From Blattamonas nauphoetae (taxonomy: Eukaryota; Preaxostyla; Oxymonadida), in the NCBI GenBank assembly GCA_033064195.1, contig JARBJD010000376.1, forward strand, positions 1 to 64,000: DNA of 64,000 nucleotides, in the 5' to 3' direction. The translations under genes were made by a program, and so were the position numbers. Position 1 is the first letter of the stretch. The number at the start of each line of letters is the position of its first letter. A model generated the notes under the pieces. It was not told where the DNA came from. It worked only from the letters and a program-made list of their open reading frames with translations, and searched no databases. This document shows, piece by piece, positions 1 to 8,259 of this stretch.

Positions 1-2
1 CC

Positions 3-950
3 AACGATTCCAAAAGCTGTGACAAAAAATACACATCCGTTTCTGGATCAAAGATGCAATCTATGTCCAAAGACATCACTGGAGATTCAGAAAAGACATC
101 AGACAAAAAGGTTCCTTCTAAAGCGTGGACTGATCTATTTCCCAAGTTTGGATCTTGGGAAATTGATCTTGTCTTTATCCAATCACCAACGTCGAAAACA
201 GTTCTTCAGATTTACCTATTTGCCATCAACATCAACACTAAGTACCTTGTAGTAATTCCAGTTCTGGATAAATCATGGAGCAAAGTCAAGACAGCAATCA
301 ACGATCTCATTCATCATCGTGGAGTTAGCATCAACAATATTCGTGGTGATGGTGAAGCAGCATGGACAAGTGGAGAAGCATCAGAGTTTTTCAAGGATCA
401 GAATGTCAATACATATTTCACAAGCTCACCATTCACAAATCACAATAGAATTGTCGATCGAGTGATCAGAACAATCAGAGATGGATTCCAAGACAATGCA
501 ACACAAATGGCCAATCATTCATTGATGAATCAGATGGTGGAATACTACAACATGACACCACATCGAGCGTACTGGAACAAGTTCACACCACAGCAAGCAC
601 AAAACAATCGTGAAATCGAAGCACTGTATATCTCCAGTTGTGAAGAACAATTGAAGAACATTCAACGACAGCAGACTACACAGCTGCTTTGGAGATACAA
701 ACCAGGAAACATTCTGTTGATTCACCTTGACTTGAATAAGACTGTTGCTAAGTTTCAGAAGAAACGAAGACAATTTCAATTCGTGGGACAATTCATTGAG
801 TACAAACACGGAAATGTGGTGGCAAAACTTCTGAATGGACTCACATGTCTACCAAAAATAGTGTACGTTCCCATTCAACACACAAAGTTCCATGCAGACT
901 CAATTGACAATTTAACTCCTGAGTTCATATGTGAATTCAATTTGGTTTAA
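3..950 (+). CDS. Retroviral-type (rve) integrase of the Polinton, 5' part outside window
   Basis: This is the integrase that would insert the element into host DNA through the DDE-type strand-transfer reaction. The reading frame is open to the left edge of the window, so the true start probably lies upstream; the first internal ATG is at 54. The core shows the rve pattern: an aspartate in W-E-I-D-L-V-F-I followed by beta strands, a second in R-G-D-G-E-A-A-W, and a helix N-H-N-R-I-V-D-R-V-I-R-T-I-R-D of the kind that carries the third acidic residue. The C-terminal part (W-R-Y-K-P-G-N, then Q-F-V-G-Q-F-I-E-Y) resembles the small beta-barrel DNA-binding domain of such integrases. It leads the block of element genes and is followed after 35 bp by the next gene. 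Family assignment is firm; activity is unknown. Confidence 0.85.
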   Translation, partial: NDSKSCDKKYTSVSGSKMQSMSKDITGDSEKTSDKKVPSKAWTDLFPKFGSWEIDLVFIQSPTSKTVLQIYLFAININTKYLVVIPVLDKSWSKVKTAINDLIHHRGVSINNIRGDGEAAWTSGEASEFFKDQNVNTYFTSSPFTNHNRIVDRVIRTIRDGFQDNATQMANHSLMNQMVEYYNMTPHRAYWNKFTPQQAQNNREIEALYISSCEEQLKNIQRQQTTQLLWRYKPGNILLIHLDLNKTVAKFQKKRRQFQFVGQFIEYKHGNVVAKLLNGLTCLPKIVYVPIQHTKFHADSIDNLTPEFICEFNLV

Positions 951-985
951 ATCAAAACTGTTTCGAATATTTTTATTCCATTGAA

Positions 986-1345
986 ATGTCATCACTGAAA
1001 ATTTTAGAACCGTTTGATCCTGAACAGAAATGTTTTGAAAACATCTATGACTTTCAGAGACATTTGGAAAAGAACAGAGAAGAACTAAATAAATACACAA
1101 CTCAGAAATTGAATAGGTTAATCAGAATTGATGGATACAGAATCACAAAAATAAGAGGTGAGATTGCACTGAGGAAATCAAGCAATGAGAACATCGGTGA
1201 CTCCAACTCACTTTCGATTGATCAGAGACTTTCAGACATTGAAGAATCAATTCGAGCGTTGACAGATACTCTCAGTATGAGGCTTCGAAGTCTTGACGAG
1301 ACTATTGGTAACCTTATCCAAGAGTTAACGGACAGTTCGGTTTAA
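986..1345 (+). CDS. Small coiled-coil protein of the Polinton (119 aa)
   Basis: No family is recognised. The sequence is helical throughout. The second half (residues about 65-119) has heptad-like spacing of leucine and isoleucine (D-Q-R-L-S-D-I-E-E-S-I-R-A-L and further), as expected for a trimeric or dimeric coiled coil. Such a protein could be a fibre or tail-like structural component, or a chaperone, but that is speculation. A T-rich box (968-977) lies nine bases before the ATG. The 3' end overlaps the convergent ATPase gene by 21 bp, so the two transcripts share their ends. The start was chosen at the only ATG that follows the box. Confidence 0.6.
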   Translation: MSSLKILEPFDPEQKCFENIYDFQRHLEKNREELNKYTTQKLNRLIRIDGYRITKIRGEIALRKSSNENIGDSNSLSIDQRLSDIEESIRALTDTLSMRLRSLDETIGNLIQELTDSSV

Positions 1346-2236
1346 ACCTTCTTTGTTGATCTCAGTCAGTGCAACTCCATCTGTATTGTATCGAAGAATG
1401 ATTGCTTCACATTTTTGTTTCCTTTGGTAGACATTCCAGAATTGTCGAATATCAATTGGTGAGTTCAACTGAGGATAGACTCTACTGATTCGTTCTTTGT
1501 TGAATCCTCCAAAGATCCACATTGAATCAATGTTTGACTTCATATCTGCTGACAAACTGAACAGCTCATGCATCGTCAGAAAGAATGTGAATTTCGGTTG
1601 TCGATTCTCCAATAGTAAGTCCATCATTGTCATTCTATTTTTGGATGTCCTTCGTGCAACAAGGATTCTCCGACAGTCATCAAGGAGTATAATCGTTTGG
1701 AGATTCTTCACTGAGAAATCGTCAATGTACAGAGCATCAAAGAGATCCTCCCTGCATTCGTCAGTAATTCTGTCTTGCCATTGATTATCAATGATTTCTT
1801 CATAAGCAGCTTTCGATTGAGACAATTCCAATAGAAACGGTAGTGCATCTTCATATTTGACTTTCACATAAGGTACGTTCAGTATTGGTTTGAATTTGTC
1901 GAAGGTTGGATCAATGTTCTTATCAGTGACGAAGACAAACAAATGGAATAGTTCATTCCGAACTTGAACATTCTGGAGTTTGGCAACCTCTCGAAGAGCA
2001 TTGAATGTTTTTCCACTTCCTCTGTTACCAACGAGGACATTAACACTGTTGCGATTGAAATTTAGGTCGGGATGAATCTGTGATTGAACTTCATGAGAAA
2101 CATTCCTACTAGATGCTTCACTCAGTTTTGCATTCACGTATGCTGTAAGCGAAGAGGGTTCCACCCTCCGCGAAACCAAAGGTTTTGTTGTTGAAGATAC
2201 GGGCTGTGCCCTCAGAATGGAATTCGTTCTTTTCAT
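1325..2236 (-). CDS. FtsK/HerA-type packaging ATPase (A32-like) of the Polinton
   Basis: A 303-residue P-loop ATPase of the type that pumps DNA into capsids in Polintons, adenovirus-like elements and nucleocytoplasmic large DNA viruses. The Walker A motif G-N-R-G-S-G-K-T sits near residues 70-77, and the Walker B strand I-I-L-L-D-D-C is near residues 182-188. A later F-F-L-T-M-H segment is where the sensor-type residue of this family is usually found. The protein is close to the usual length of A32-like ATPases. It is the only gene of the central block on the minus strand. Its upstream region lacks the T5-A-T5 box of the plus-strand genes and has a TTTTAATTAG box instead, which suggests separate timing of expression. 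The next gene diverges from it only 59 bp away. Confidence 0.85.
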   Translation of the reverse strand: MKRTNSILRAQPVSSTTKPLVSRRVEPSSLTAYVNAKLSEASSRNVSHEVQSQIHPDLNFNRNSVNVLVGNRGSGKTFNALREVAKLQNVQVRNELFHLFVFVTDKNIDPTFDKFKPILNVPYVKVKYEDALPFLLELSQSKAAYEEIIDNQWQDRITDECREDLFDALYIDDFSVKNLQTIILLDDCRRILVARRTSKNRMTMMDLLLENRQPKFTFFLTMHELFSLSADMKSNIDSMWIFGGFNKERISRVYPQLNSPIDIRQFWNVYQRKQKCEAIILRYNTDGVALTEINKEGLNRTVR

Positions 2237-2268
2237 TTATGATTTCTCTCTAATTAAAATATAGTTTT
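2237..2268 (-). promoter_or_regulatory. TTTTAATTAG box upstream of the packaging ATPase (class 2)
   Basis: Read on the minus strand, the ATPase ATG is preceded by TATATTTTAATTAG and then by CATAA next to the start. The two minus-strand repeat-protein genes at 9,419 and 11,653 have matching boxes (TTTTTTAATTTG and TTTTTAATTAG), each followed within about ten bases by TTAA or ATAA and the ATG. The plus-strand genes lack this box, so it may mark a second expression class. Confidence 0.45.
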
Positions 2269-2295
2269 GGATTTTTTATTTTGTATGAAAACACG

Positions 2296-3249
2296 ATGTC
2301 GAAGATACAATACATTCCCGCAAAGAGAAAAGCACCAGCGAAGAAACCGAAAATGAGATATGATCAGGGGGCTTTGGATGCAATGAAAAGAATCTATGCT
2401 GATGATGACATTCGCACCAAATTCAATTCTGCACTCAGTAGTGTTCCATCAGCTTTGGAATACATTGAAAGGACTGGACAAAATTGGACGGTTCAGATGG
2501 AAAAACATGGAAAAGTTCCTGATGTGATGGTCTACGACAAAGACAATGGAGATCTGGTTGCAGCGAATGGTTTCATGCTTGCATCATACAACAGTCGACC
2601 TGTAGTCGAGACATACTATTCAATGAATCCTACACCAGATATGCGAAGACAAACACCATATTCATCATTTCGTCAAGATCATGGAAGAAGAATCAAAGCT
2701 GCACACAACAACTTCCTCAAAACTGGAACATACGATTTACCAGGAAACTATCGTGAAGTCAACTACCAAGAAATGCAAACACAACGATCACAACAACCTT
2801 ATGCAATAATGAAGAAAGCAGTTGGTGAATTCATGAATGATACTTTGAAGGTGTATCGGGCAAGTCGAGATCAACCAGCAGATCTCAGCAAAAATGTGTT
2901 GGACAATATGGTTTTCAATACCATTCAATCCAAGATTGCATCAAAGATGTGGGATCAGTGGCTTGAAGACTATGTTGAAGGTTTCATCAGTTCAAATCCA
3001 GATCATCAGAGGACGAAAGCAAGAAAAGCGTTTAAGGAACAAATTCATCCCCAGTTCCTCGAAATCATCACAAAAACAGAAGATTTGCAAACTTTCCTTG
3101 GTCGTTATTCAGCAAACATCTCAACATTTGTGAACGAACAGACAACTGCAGCGTACCGAACAAGAGATGTGGGTCAATACCAAACAGGATATATGCCGGA
3201 ATATGCTCGATTCGCACACTTACAGAAAGAAATGGGAGAAAGTGGTTAA
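2296..3249 (+). CDS. Polinton protein of unknown function, probably structural (317 aa)
   Basis: I do not recognise a family. The protein begins with a lysine- and proline-rich, basic stretch (M-S-K-I-Q-Y-I-P-A-K-R-K-A-P-A-K-K). The rest is mixed helical sequence with many glutamine, asparagine and arginine residues and a helix-rich C-terminal third. A basic N-terminus on a protein encoded between the packaging ATPase and the capsid-like genes would fit a DNA-binding core or portal-like structural role, but this is inference from position only. The start is at the ATG at 2296; the frame is open slightly further upstream without an ATG. The T-rich box TTTTTTATTTTG at 2272-2283 precedes it. Confidence 0.6.
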   Translation: MSKIQYIPAKRKAPAKKPKMRYDQGALDAMKRIYADDDIRTKFNSALSSVPSALEYIERTGQNWTVQMEKHGKVPDVMVYDKDNGDLVAANGFMLASYNSRPVVETYYSMNPTPDMRRQTPYSSFRQDHGRRIKAAHNNFLKTGTYDLPGNYREVNYQEMQTQRSQQPYAIMKKAVGEFMNDTLKVYRASRDQPADLSKNVLDNMVFNTIQSKIASKMWDQWLEDYVEGFISSNPDHQRTKARKAFKEQIHPQFLEIITKTEDLQTFLGRYSANISTFVNEQTTAAYRTRDVGQYQTGYMPEYARFAHLQKEMGESG

Positions 3250-3289
3250 CGAAAACATAAATATCAATTTTTTATTTTTATAGAAAGTG

Positions 3290-3877
3290 ATGCAGCCAAT
3301 TCTAAGTTGTCAATTTACGAAACACACAAGTTCTTCTTCAGTTCCAACATCAATCACCAACAATGTCATCATCGACAATAAAGGATCAACTTCTGGAAGA
3401 TCAAAGCTGGAAGATCGAAATGAACAAAGTGCCAATGTTGAACTAGACAATATTCCAGGTACGTATGATCCTCCACCACTTGAGATCTATCCATCCGCTC
3501 CAATCCAAAGTCGTTCCATCCCACTGAGAGAATACACTTCTAATATAGCAGCATTCAAAGATCAACTATTGCTCGTGTACAAAAATGCTTTCGCTTGTGA
3601 AAAGAAACTACTGAATAATCTCATTGAACCATCGAAGAAACTGATCACAAACCAAAGTGATTTATGTGCTCTAATTGCGACACTCACTGGGATCAATGAT
3701 GTGGTGATCGAATTGGACGATTTGTCTGACAAGTGCCTATGTCTGAATAAACTCCCAATCTTTCGAACAATTTTCAAGATCCTTGTTGGTGGAAAAGATA
3801 TGAGTATCGCCTATAACGAAGCTTACAACACTATCCTCAATTATGGAATTTCATTGACAAAGGCAATTCCTCGTTAG
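3290..3877 (+). CDS. Polinton protein of unknown function (195 aa)
   Basis: No family is recognised. The N-terminal 70 residues are serine-, threonine- and asparagine-rich and look disordered, with a proline-rich segment (D-P-P-P-L-E-I-Y-P-S-A-P) at about 62-73. The C-terminal 110 residues look like a compact helical domain. The start is the ATG at 3290, seven bases after a T-rich box ending in TATAG (3268-3283). It sits between the 317-aa protein and the two small M-A-P-G proteins, in a run of same-strand genes separated by 35-50 bp, so it is probably expressed with the capsid-like genes. A minor virion protein is the simplest guess. Confidence 0.55.
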   Translation: MQPILSCQFTKHTSSSSVPTSITNNVIIDNKGSTSGRSKLEDRNEQSANVELDNIPGTYDPPPLEIYPSAPIQSRSIPLREYTSNIAAFKDQLLLVYKNAFACEKKLLNNLIEPSKKLITNQSDLCALIATLTGINDVVIELDDLSDKCLCLNKLPIFRTIFKILVGGKDMSIAYNEAYNTILNYGISLTKAIPR

Positions 3878-3894
3878 AAAAATTTATGAATTGT

Positions 3895-3913
3895 ATTTTT
3901 TATTTTTACATAA
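3895..3913 (+). promoter_or_regulatory. T-rich box upstream of the M-A-P-G protein 1 gene (class 1 element promoter)
   Basis: The sequence ATTTTTTATTTTTACATAA leads straight into the ATG. Nearly the same box precedes every plus-strand element gene whose start is in the window: 968-977, 2272-2283, 3268-3283, 4245-4262, 4575-4594, 6491-6509 and about 8233-8249. The common core is T5-6, A, T4-5, ending 0 to about 12 bases before the start codon (longest gaps at the 2296 and 8260 genes). Being so close to the ATG, it would give very short or absent 5' leaders. Confidence 0.6.
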
Positions 3914-4228
3914 ATGGCACCAGGAAGTTTCAACAAACTCAAAAATATCGGCAAACAATTCTTTCAATTCATCAAGCCTCTAGCTCCATCACTGCTTCAG
4001 GTTGGAGGTGGACTTCTCTCACAGACGAATAACAAGTTTGGACAAACGGCTGGAGGAATCCTCAGTGGCTTAGGCGGAATGATGGATGTGTACCAGCAAA
4101 ACAAGGCAATCAATCGAGCACCACAACAACCACAGATGATTGATTATGAACCACCACGAAATGCACGTTATTCCAAGGATGACATACCTCAATCGTCAAA
4201 TTCAAAGATTCAATTCAAAGGATTATAA
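3914..4228 (+). CDS. Small M-A-P-G protein 1, glycine-rich, possible minor capsid protein
   Basis: A 104-residue protein starting M-A-P-G-S-F-N-K-L, with an amphipathic basic N-terminal helix, a glycine-rich centre (G-G-G-L-L-S and G-G-I-L-S-G-L-G-G) and a polar, proline- and glutamine-rich tail. Amphipathic or membrane-active small proteins of this sort are found among the minor capsid proteins of adenovirus-like viruses and Polintons (adenovirus pVI or pX are the analogy, not a demonstrated match). The next gene begins with the same M-A-P-G plus an aromatic residue and has a similar hydrophobic layout. The box TTTTTTATTTTTACATAA runs directly into the ATG. The length and conserved start argue for a real gene despite its size. 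Confidence 0.6.
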   Translation: MAPGSFNKLKNIGKQFFQFIKPLAPSLLQVGGGLLSQTNNKFGQTAGGILSGLGGMMDVYQQNKAINRAPQQPQMIDYEPPRNARYSKDDIPQSSNSKIQFKGL

Positions 4229-4244
4229 TTTGTTTGTGTTCTAG

Positions 4245-4262
4245 TTTTTTATTTTTACATAA
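4245..4262 (+). promoter_or_regulatory. T-rich box upstream of the M-A-P-G protein 2 gene (class 1)
   Basis: TTTTTTATTTTTACATAA followed at once by the ATG; virtually identical to the box of the preceding gene, including the ACATAA extension. Confidence 0.6.
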
Positions 4263-4565
4263 ATGGCACCAGGATGGTTATCAAAATTAGCAGCAGTCGG
4301 AAAAAACATACTCAGAGTTGGAGCTCCATTTCTGAACCTAATTCCCTTCGTTGGACCATTGATTTCTAAGGTCGCACAGACAGGTGTTGAGATGATTCCA
4401 GATGTGAAGTCAGATCAACAAATCCATGCAGAAAAGATGGCTCAGTATGAACAAGCAATGAATGAAGGAAACACAGCAGCTGCGAATAAGCTCAGAGGTG
4501 AAATACTGAGATTGGAAGAAAAGCTGAAGCCGAAAGCAAAGAAGAAGAAACTGAAAAAGAAATAA
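4263..4565 (+). CDS. Small M-A-P-G protein 2, hydrophobic with lysine-rich tail
   Basis: A 100-residue protein starting M-A-P-G-W-L-S-K-L. Residues about 15-40 are hydrophobic (V-G-A-P-F-L-N-L-I-P-F-V-G-P-L-I), a possible membrane-active or core-binding segment. The C-terminus is helical and ends in a lysine run (K-A-K-K-K-K-L-K-K-K) suited to DNA binding. It shares its start and upstream box with the preceding gene, 34 bp away, so the pair probably arose by duplication or shares a processing and packaging signal. A role as a minor capsid or core protein, comparable to adenovirus pVI or pX, is inference. The function has not been recognised by sequence. Confidence 0.6.
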   Translation: MAPGWLSKLAAVGKNILRVGAPFLNLIPFVGPLISKVAQTGVEMIPDVKSDQQIHAEKMAQYEQAMNEGNTAAANKLRGEILRLEEKLKPKAKKKKLKKK

Positions 4566-4574
4566 GCATTATTG

Positions 4575-4594
4575 TTTTTTTTATTTTTGATAAA
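4575..4594 (+). promoter_or_regulatory. T-rich box upstream of capsid-like protein 1 (class 1)
   Basis: A run of eight T, then A, then five T and GATAAA, directly before the ATG. It has the same core as the boxes before the small structural genes, which suggests coordinated expression of the virion genes. Confidence 0.55.
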
Positions 4595-6457
4595 ATGAAT
4601 TCACACATTACACATCTGACAAACAAAAGAACTGGAGCAACATCATTGACTGGAAATACAACTGGATCAATCAAGTACACAAGAGATGATATTGGTCAAA
4701 TTCAACAACAACTCATGTCTGAACATCACATCAATTACCTCTTGAACGATGGTGCTCACAGTACTTCGATTCAGGAATTGAAACCATCAGAGAATTCACG
4801 CTTCTACAAAGGACAGGAAATAATCATTCCATTGACTGGTAATCAAGATATTTGTCAAATCGATGATTCCTTCATTACGTTCACAATGACAACAACTTTG
4901 AAAGTCAATAATTGGAAAAGAAAAGGTGTTAAAGTCGGATCATACATGAATGAGAGAATCTTCATGTTCGTTGGACTCAAACATTCGGCATCAATCTTTC
5001 GTGACCTTACTGTTCTTCACAACAATCAAAGAATCATCAGCACAACAACCAATGATGTATCAATGGAGTCTCACATCTACAATATGATCAAACCAAAGAG
5101 TCAATTGGAGAATCGAAAACACTCGCACACTCCTTGGCAAAATGCTTGGAATCATGACGAATCTGTTGCTGGTGTTTATATTCCATTGTCTGATTTCACA
5201 ACAACGAGTTGGACTGGAGTGGTCAAAGACACTATTGATGTGCCAATTCGTGTATCAATCAATCTGGAAGATCTTCTCATTTTCTCAGGAATGACTGACT
5301 ATCCTCGATGTCTCTTCGGTGATTTGAAATTGAGTGTGCACATCAATGAAGATGCATTTGTTTGTTGTCCAGTGAATCCTGAACTGACATTGAAAAATAC
5401 ACTATCGTCACTCGTGAATGGAACAGCAGCAGCACCAAATATAAAAGAGTCAATTCTTCATTGTATTCAACATCGTCCATTCTTTCTGGACAATCTCGTC
5501 ACCTCATGCACAAAGCATTTCGTTCAGATTGGTCAATCATTTCTACAACCATCTGTCTGTCAAGACATTTATTTTCTTCCAGATGGTGAATTAGTTACAG
5601 AACCAGAATACATGGATCAGTATATCTCATTGAACATTATGGATTATCGCATTGACGATGTGTATTGCATGAGTTCTGGATACAAAATGAAAGAAATAGC
5701 GAAAGAGAATCTCAGGAATATGTACACAAATCGTCCTGGAACAATACCAGCAGAAAAGATCTCATTCTATCCATTTCAGAAGACACCAACATCATCAGGT
5801 ATTGATTGTACTCAGCAAATGGTTCTCGTAAATGCCAAGGATATCATGCTTCTCTTCCGTCACTATGATAATGAAGTCACTTGTTTCCACAATCCAATGC
5901 AGAAGAATATCCAAGTGAATCTACTCAACAAGTACTATCCAGAACAACCGACAACAACTATTGGAGCTCGCTTTTATCAGTTCGCATTATCGACTCTCAA
6001 TCTCGATTCATACCTAACTGTTCCTGATGACTTGGAGCGATCACTGACGGATTCTCTCGTTGAAGAAAAACTCACTGGTGATGGAGCATATCCAAGTGAA
6101 ACAATGACAAGAGTACGTCCTGTTCATGATAATACTGATTTCCTTTTATGCTTTTCAACACAGAGAAGTGGATGTCCAACAAACTGCAATGATTCAATCA
6201 GTTCGAAAGGTCAAAATGTACCAGTCACTTTGAGATCTCAACCAATCTATCAAGGTCTGATTGACACTTACTACAATGTTTACAATCCAAGTGAAAGTGG
6301 AGGTGATATGACAACATTTACACATCCTCCAGCACCGATTCTAGCAACTACTGCAACCACGTGGTGGGTATTACGATACAGTAATGGCGAACCAAAAGTT
6401 GAGTACTATCCTAATCACACACTGAAAGCATTGCACAAAGATTTGGGAATCATGTAG
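4595..6457 (+). CDS. Capsid-like protein 1, candidate double-jelly-roll protein (620 aa)
   Basis: A 620-residue beta-rich protein of the length typical of double-jelly-roll major capsid proteins of Polintons. It is a clear paralogue of the next gene: both carry a Y-P-x(3)-F-G-(D/N)-L-(K/R)-L-x(2)-H-(I/L) block followed by C-P-(V/I)-x-P near residues 235-265, and both end with A-P/P-P-I-L-A ... W-(V/L)-L/F ... N-G-(E/Q)-P-(K/R)-V then a tyrosine-rich tail. The plus-strand box TTTTTTTTATTTTTGATAAA abuts the ATG. The position after the ATPase and small minor-capsid-like proteins supports a virion role. I assign capsid on size, fold impression and context; the jelly-roll fold itself cannot be proved by eye. 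The gene looks whole. Confidence 0.6.
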   Translation: MNSHITHLTNKRTGATSLTGNTTGSIKYTRDDIGQIQQQLMSEHHINYLLNDGAHSTSIQELKPSENSRFYKGQEIIIPLTGNQDICQIDDSFITFTMTTTLKVNNWKRKGVKVGSYMNERIFMFVGLKHSASIFRDLTVLHNNQRIISTTTNDVSMESHIYNMIKPKSQLENRKHSHTPWQNAWNHDESVAGVYIPLSDFTTTSWTGVVKDTIDVPIRVSINLEDLLIFSGMTDYPRCLFGDLKLSVHINEDAFVCCPVNPELTLKNTLSSLVNGTAAAPNIKESILHCIQHRPFFLDNLVTSCTKHFVQIGQSFLQPSVCQDIYFLPDGELVTEPEYMDQYISLNIMDYRIDDVYCMSSGYKMKEIAKENLRNMYTNRPGTIPAEKISFYPFQKTPTSSGIDCTQQMVLVNAKDIMLLFRHYDNEVTCFHNPMQKNIQVNLLNKYYPEQPTTTIGARFYQFALSTLNLDSYLTVPDDLERSLTDSLVEEKLTGDGAYPSETMTRVRPVHDNTDFLLCFSTQRSGCPTNCNDSISSKGQNVPVTLRSQPIYQGLIDTYYNVYNPSESGGDMTTFTHPPAPILATTATTWWVLRYSNGEPKVEYYPNHTLKALHKDLGIM

Positions 6458-6490
6458 AGACAAAACGGTAAAAGAAATTATTGATATTGT

Positions 6491-6509
6491 ATTTTTTATT
6501 TTTCTATAA
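6491..6509 (+). promoter_or_regulatory. T-rich box upstream of capsid-like protein 2 (class 1)
   Basis: ATTTTTTATTTTTCTATAA directly before the ATG, matching the other plus-strand boxes in the core and in the TATAA/CATAA end. Confidence 0.55.
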
Positions 6510-8219
6510 ATGAGAAGTATCAGATCAAATCAATCCAAACCAACATCGACATTAATTGAGCAAATCGAAGTGCAATCGTATCTGCCAAAACAATGGGATT
6601 CGGAACCTCATGTATATTCAATTCAAGAAGTACATAATACAAATCCTCCTATGCCATGTAGAATCGGAGATGAGATTGAAGTTCCATTGTGCTATGACGG
6701 TCATGATGTGACTGAGTTTGCTAAGAGTCATTTGCGAATAGATCTAACTATTACTGTTCCAGTTCACAAACCTCCGGATTCATACGTTACACGACATGTT
6801 GGAATGTACGGAATGTTCTTCGGATATAAATCATCATCAGATGCAATAAGAGATATGAGACTGGTTGATAGTCAAGGAAACATTATTGACAACACACTCC
6901 AGAATAATCACATACATGAATCATTTCTGTACCACACTTTCAAGTCATATGAAGAGAAAAACAACATGAAGCATTGTTACAGTCTGTGGGAAAATGTTCA
7001 GAGAATGGATCCAAGTGCGTGTGGATACTACTATACACCGTTATGCTCGAGTGCTTCAGATTTACCAGAAACAATCACATTTACGATTCCATTGGTTATT
7101 CCGTTTGTGAATTTACTTCCATTGAGTACCTTTGATCAGTATCCAAATTCTATCTTTGGCAATCTTCGATTGAGATTTCACTTGACAACTGATTCGCTAG
7201 TGTATTGCCCCATTCGACCTTCAACTGTGATTCGAAAATCAATTCAAGATACAACTGATGTAGGTGATATGGCACCAATGCAGAATGTCGGTTCTTCTCG
7301 AATGTCACTTATGCATGACGGAGAATTCTGCATTTTGACTCAGGAATTGACCCAAATCGGAAATCCAGTCTGGCAATATGGTGCGTTTGAAAAAGAAGAT
7401 GCAATGGCTGAAAAACCAGCAATCATCCAGTATATATCAAGAACCTACACAGTTCTGAATTCATCTGTTGAAAAAGTAACGACAATTTGCTACGGATATC
7501 AAATCACCGATGCAACAAAACAATCCCTATTCAACACATATTCAAAGACTCTTTATGTCCTGAAAGCAGAAAGAATTGACACACAATCATTTCAATCAAA
7601 AGCGAATGCCATGGGAGTGAGATCAAACATCAGTATCAAACTCAACAATCTCATGAATCTTATGTGCTTGTTCCCTGAAAGACCAAATGAATGTACAGTC
7701 TTCAGAAATCCTCACTTCGTTGGTCAATTCGAAATGCTTGGATCCAACTTTCCCAATTTCCCGATGTCAACACTCTCACCAGAGTTCTATCAAATGATGA
7801 TGGTGAATGGTGATTTCATTGGTTGTTCAGCAACAGAAGAGTTTGAGAATTCTATTTCTCATTCTCGCCTTGAAAAAGACTTCAACGGAGTTGAACGTCA
7901 ATTTGTGAGAAATAGAGCTGTGACGGATGCAACCTGTTTCACTTTCATGGTTCCAACAGATCGAAGTGAAATTGCCGGTGGTGAAGAAGGTATTTCGACA
8001 GCAGAATCGGTGAACATAGTCTATCGAGGAACACCAATCAATCAGGGTGCTCTGGATCCCTATTTCACATCAACTCCAGAAGGTCCTCCTCCACCAATAT
8101 TAGCATTACATCAAGCATCTTACTGGCTCTTTTGGATTGACAATGGACAACCACGAGTGCGATATGTCATTGATCGTCGACTCCAAGAAGCGTATGAAGA
8201 GGTGAAAAGAGGGTATTGA
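6510..8219 (+). CDS. Capsid-like protein 2, paralogue of capsid-like protein 1 (569 aa)
   Basis: A 569-residue beta-rich protein encoded 52 bp after its paralogue. The shared features are an N-terminal third with (E/D)-x-I-x-(V/I)-P-L, the F-G-N-L-R-L-R-F-H block near residue 220, the C-P-I-R-P motif soon after, a central (F)-N-P/F-R-N-P segment, and the C-terminal P-P-I-L-A ... N-G-Q-P-R-V signature. Overall similarity is low but spread along the whole length, so this is an old tandem duplication. Most Polintons have one large double-jelly-roll protein and one smaller penton protein, so two proteins of nearly equal size is unusual. The second might form a different capsomer type or replace the penton. 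The box at 6491-6509 precedes the ATG. Confidence 0.58.
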   Translation: MRSIRSNQSKPTSTLIEQIEVQSYLPKQWDSEPHVYSIQEVHNTNPPMPCRIGDEIEVPLCYDGHDVTEFAKSHLRIDLTITVPVHKPPDSYVTRHVGMYGMFFGYKSSSDAIRDMRLVDSQGNIIDNTLQNNHIHESFLYHTFKSYEEKNNMKHCYSLWENVQRMDPSACGYYYTPLCSSASDLPETITFTIPLVIPFVNLLPLSTFDQYPNSIFGNLRLRFHLTTDSLVYCPIRPSTVIRKSIQDTTDVGDMAPMQNVGSSRMSLMHDGEFCILTQELTQIGNPVWQYGAFEKEDAMAEKPAIIQYISRTYTVLNSSVEKVTTICYGYQITDATKQSLFNTYSKTLYVLKAERIDTQSFQSKANAMGVRSNISIKLNNLMNLMCLFPERPNECTVFRNPHFVGQFEMLGSNFPNFPMSTLSPEFYQMMMVNGDFIGCSATEEFENSISHSRLEKDFNGVERQFVRNRAVTDATCFTFMVPTDRSEIAGGEEGISTAESVNIVYRGTPINQGALDPYFTSTPEGPPPPILALHQASYWLFWIDNGQPRVRYVIDRRLQEAYEEVKRGY

Positions 8220-8259
8220 AGAGAACGAATATGATATTTTATTTTTGTAGAAAACAAAG

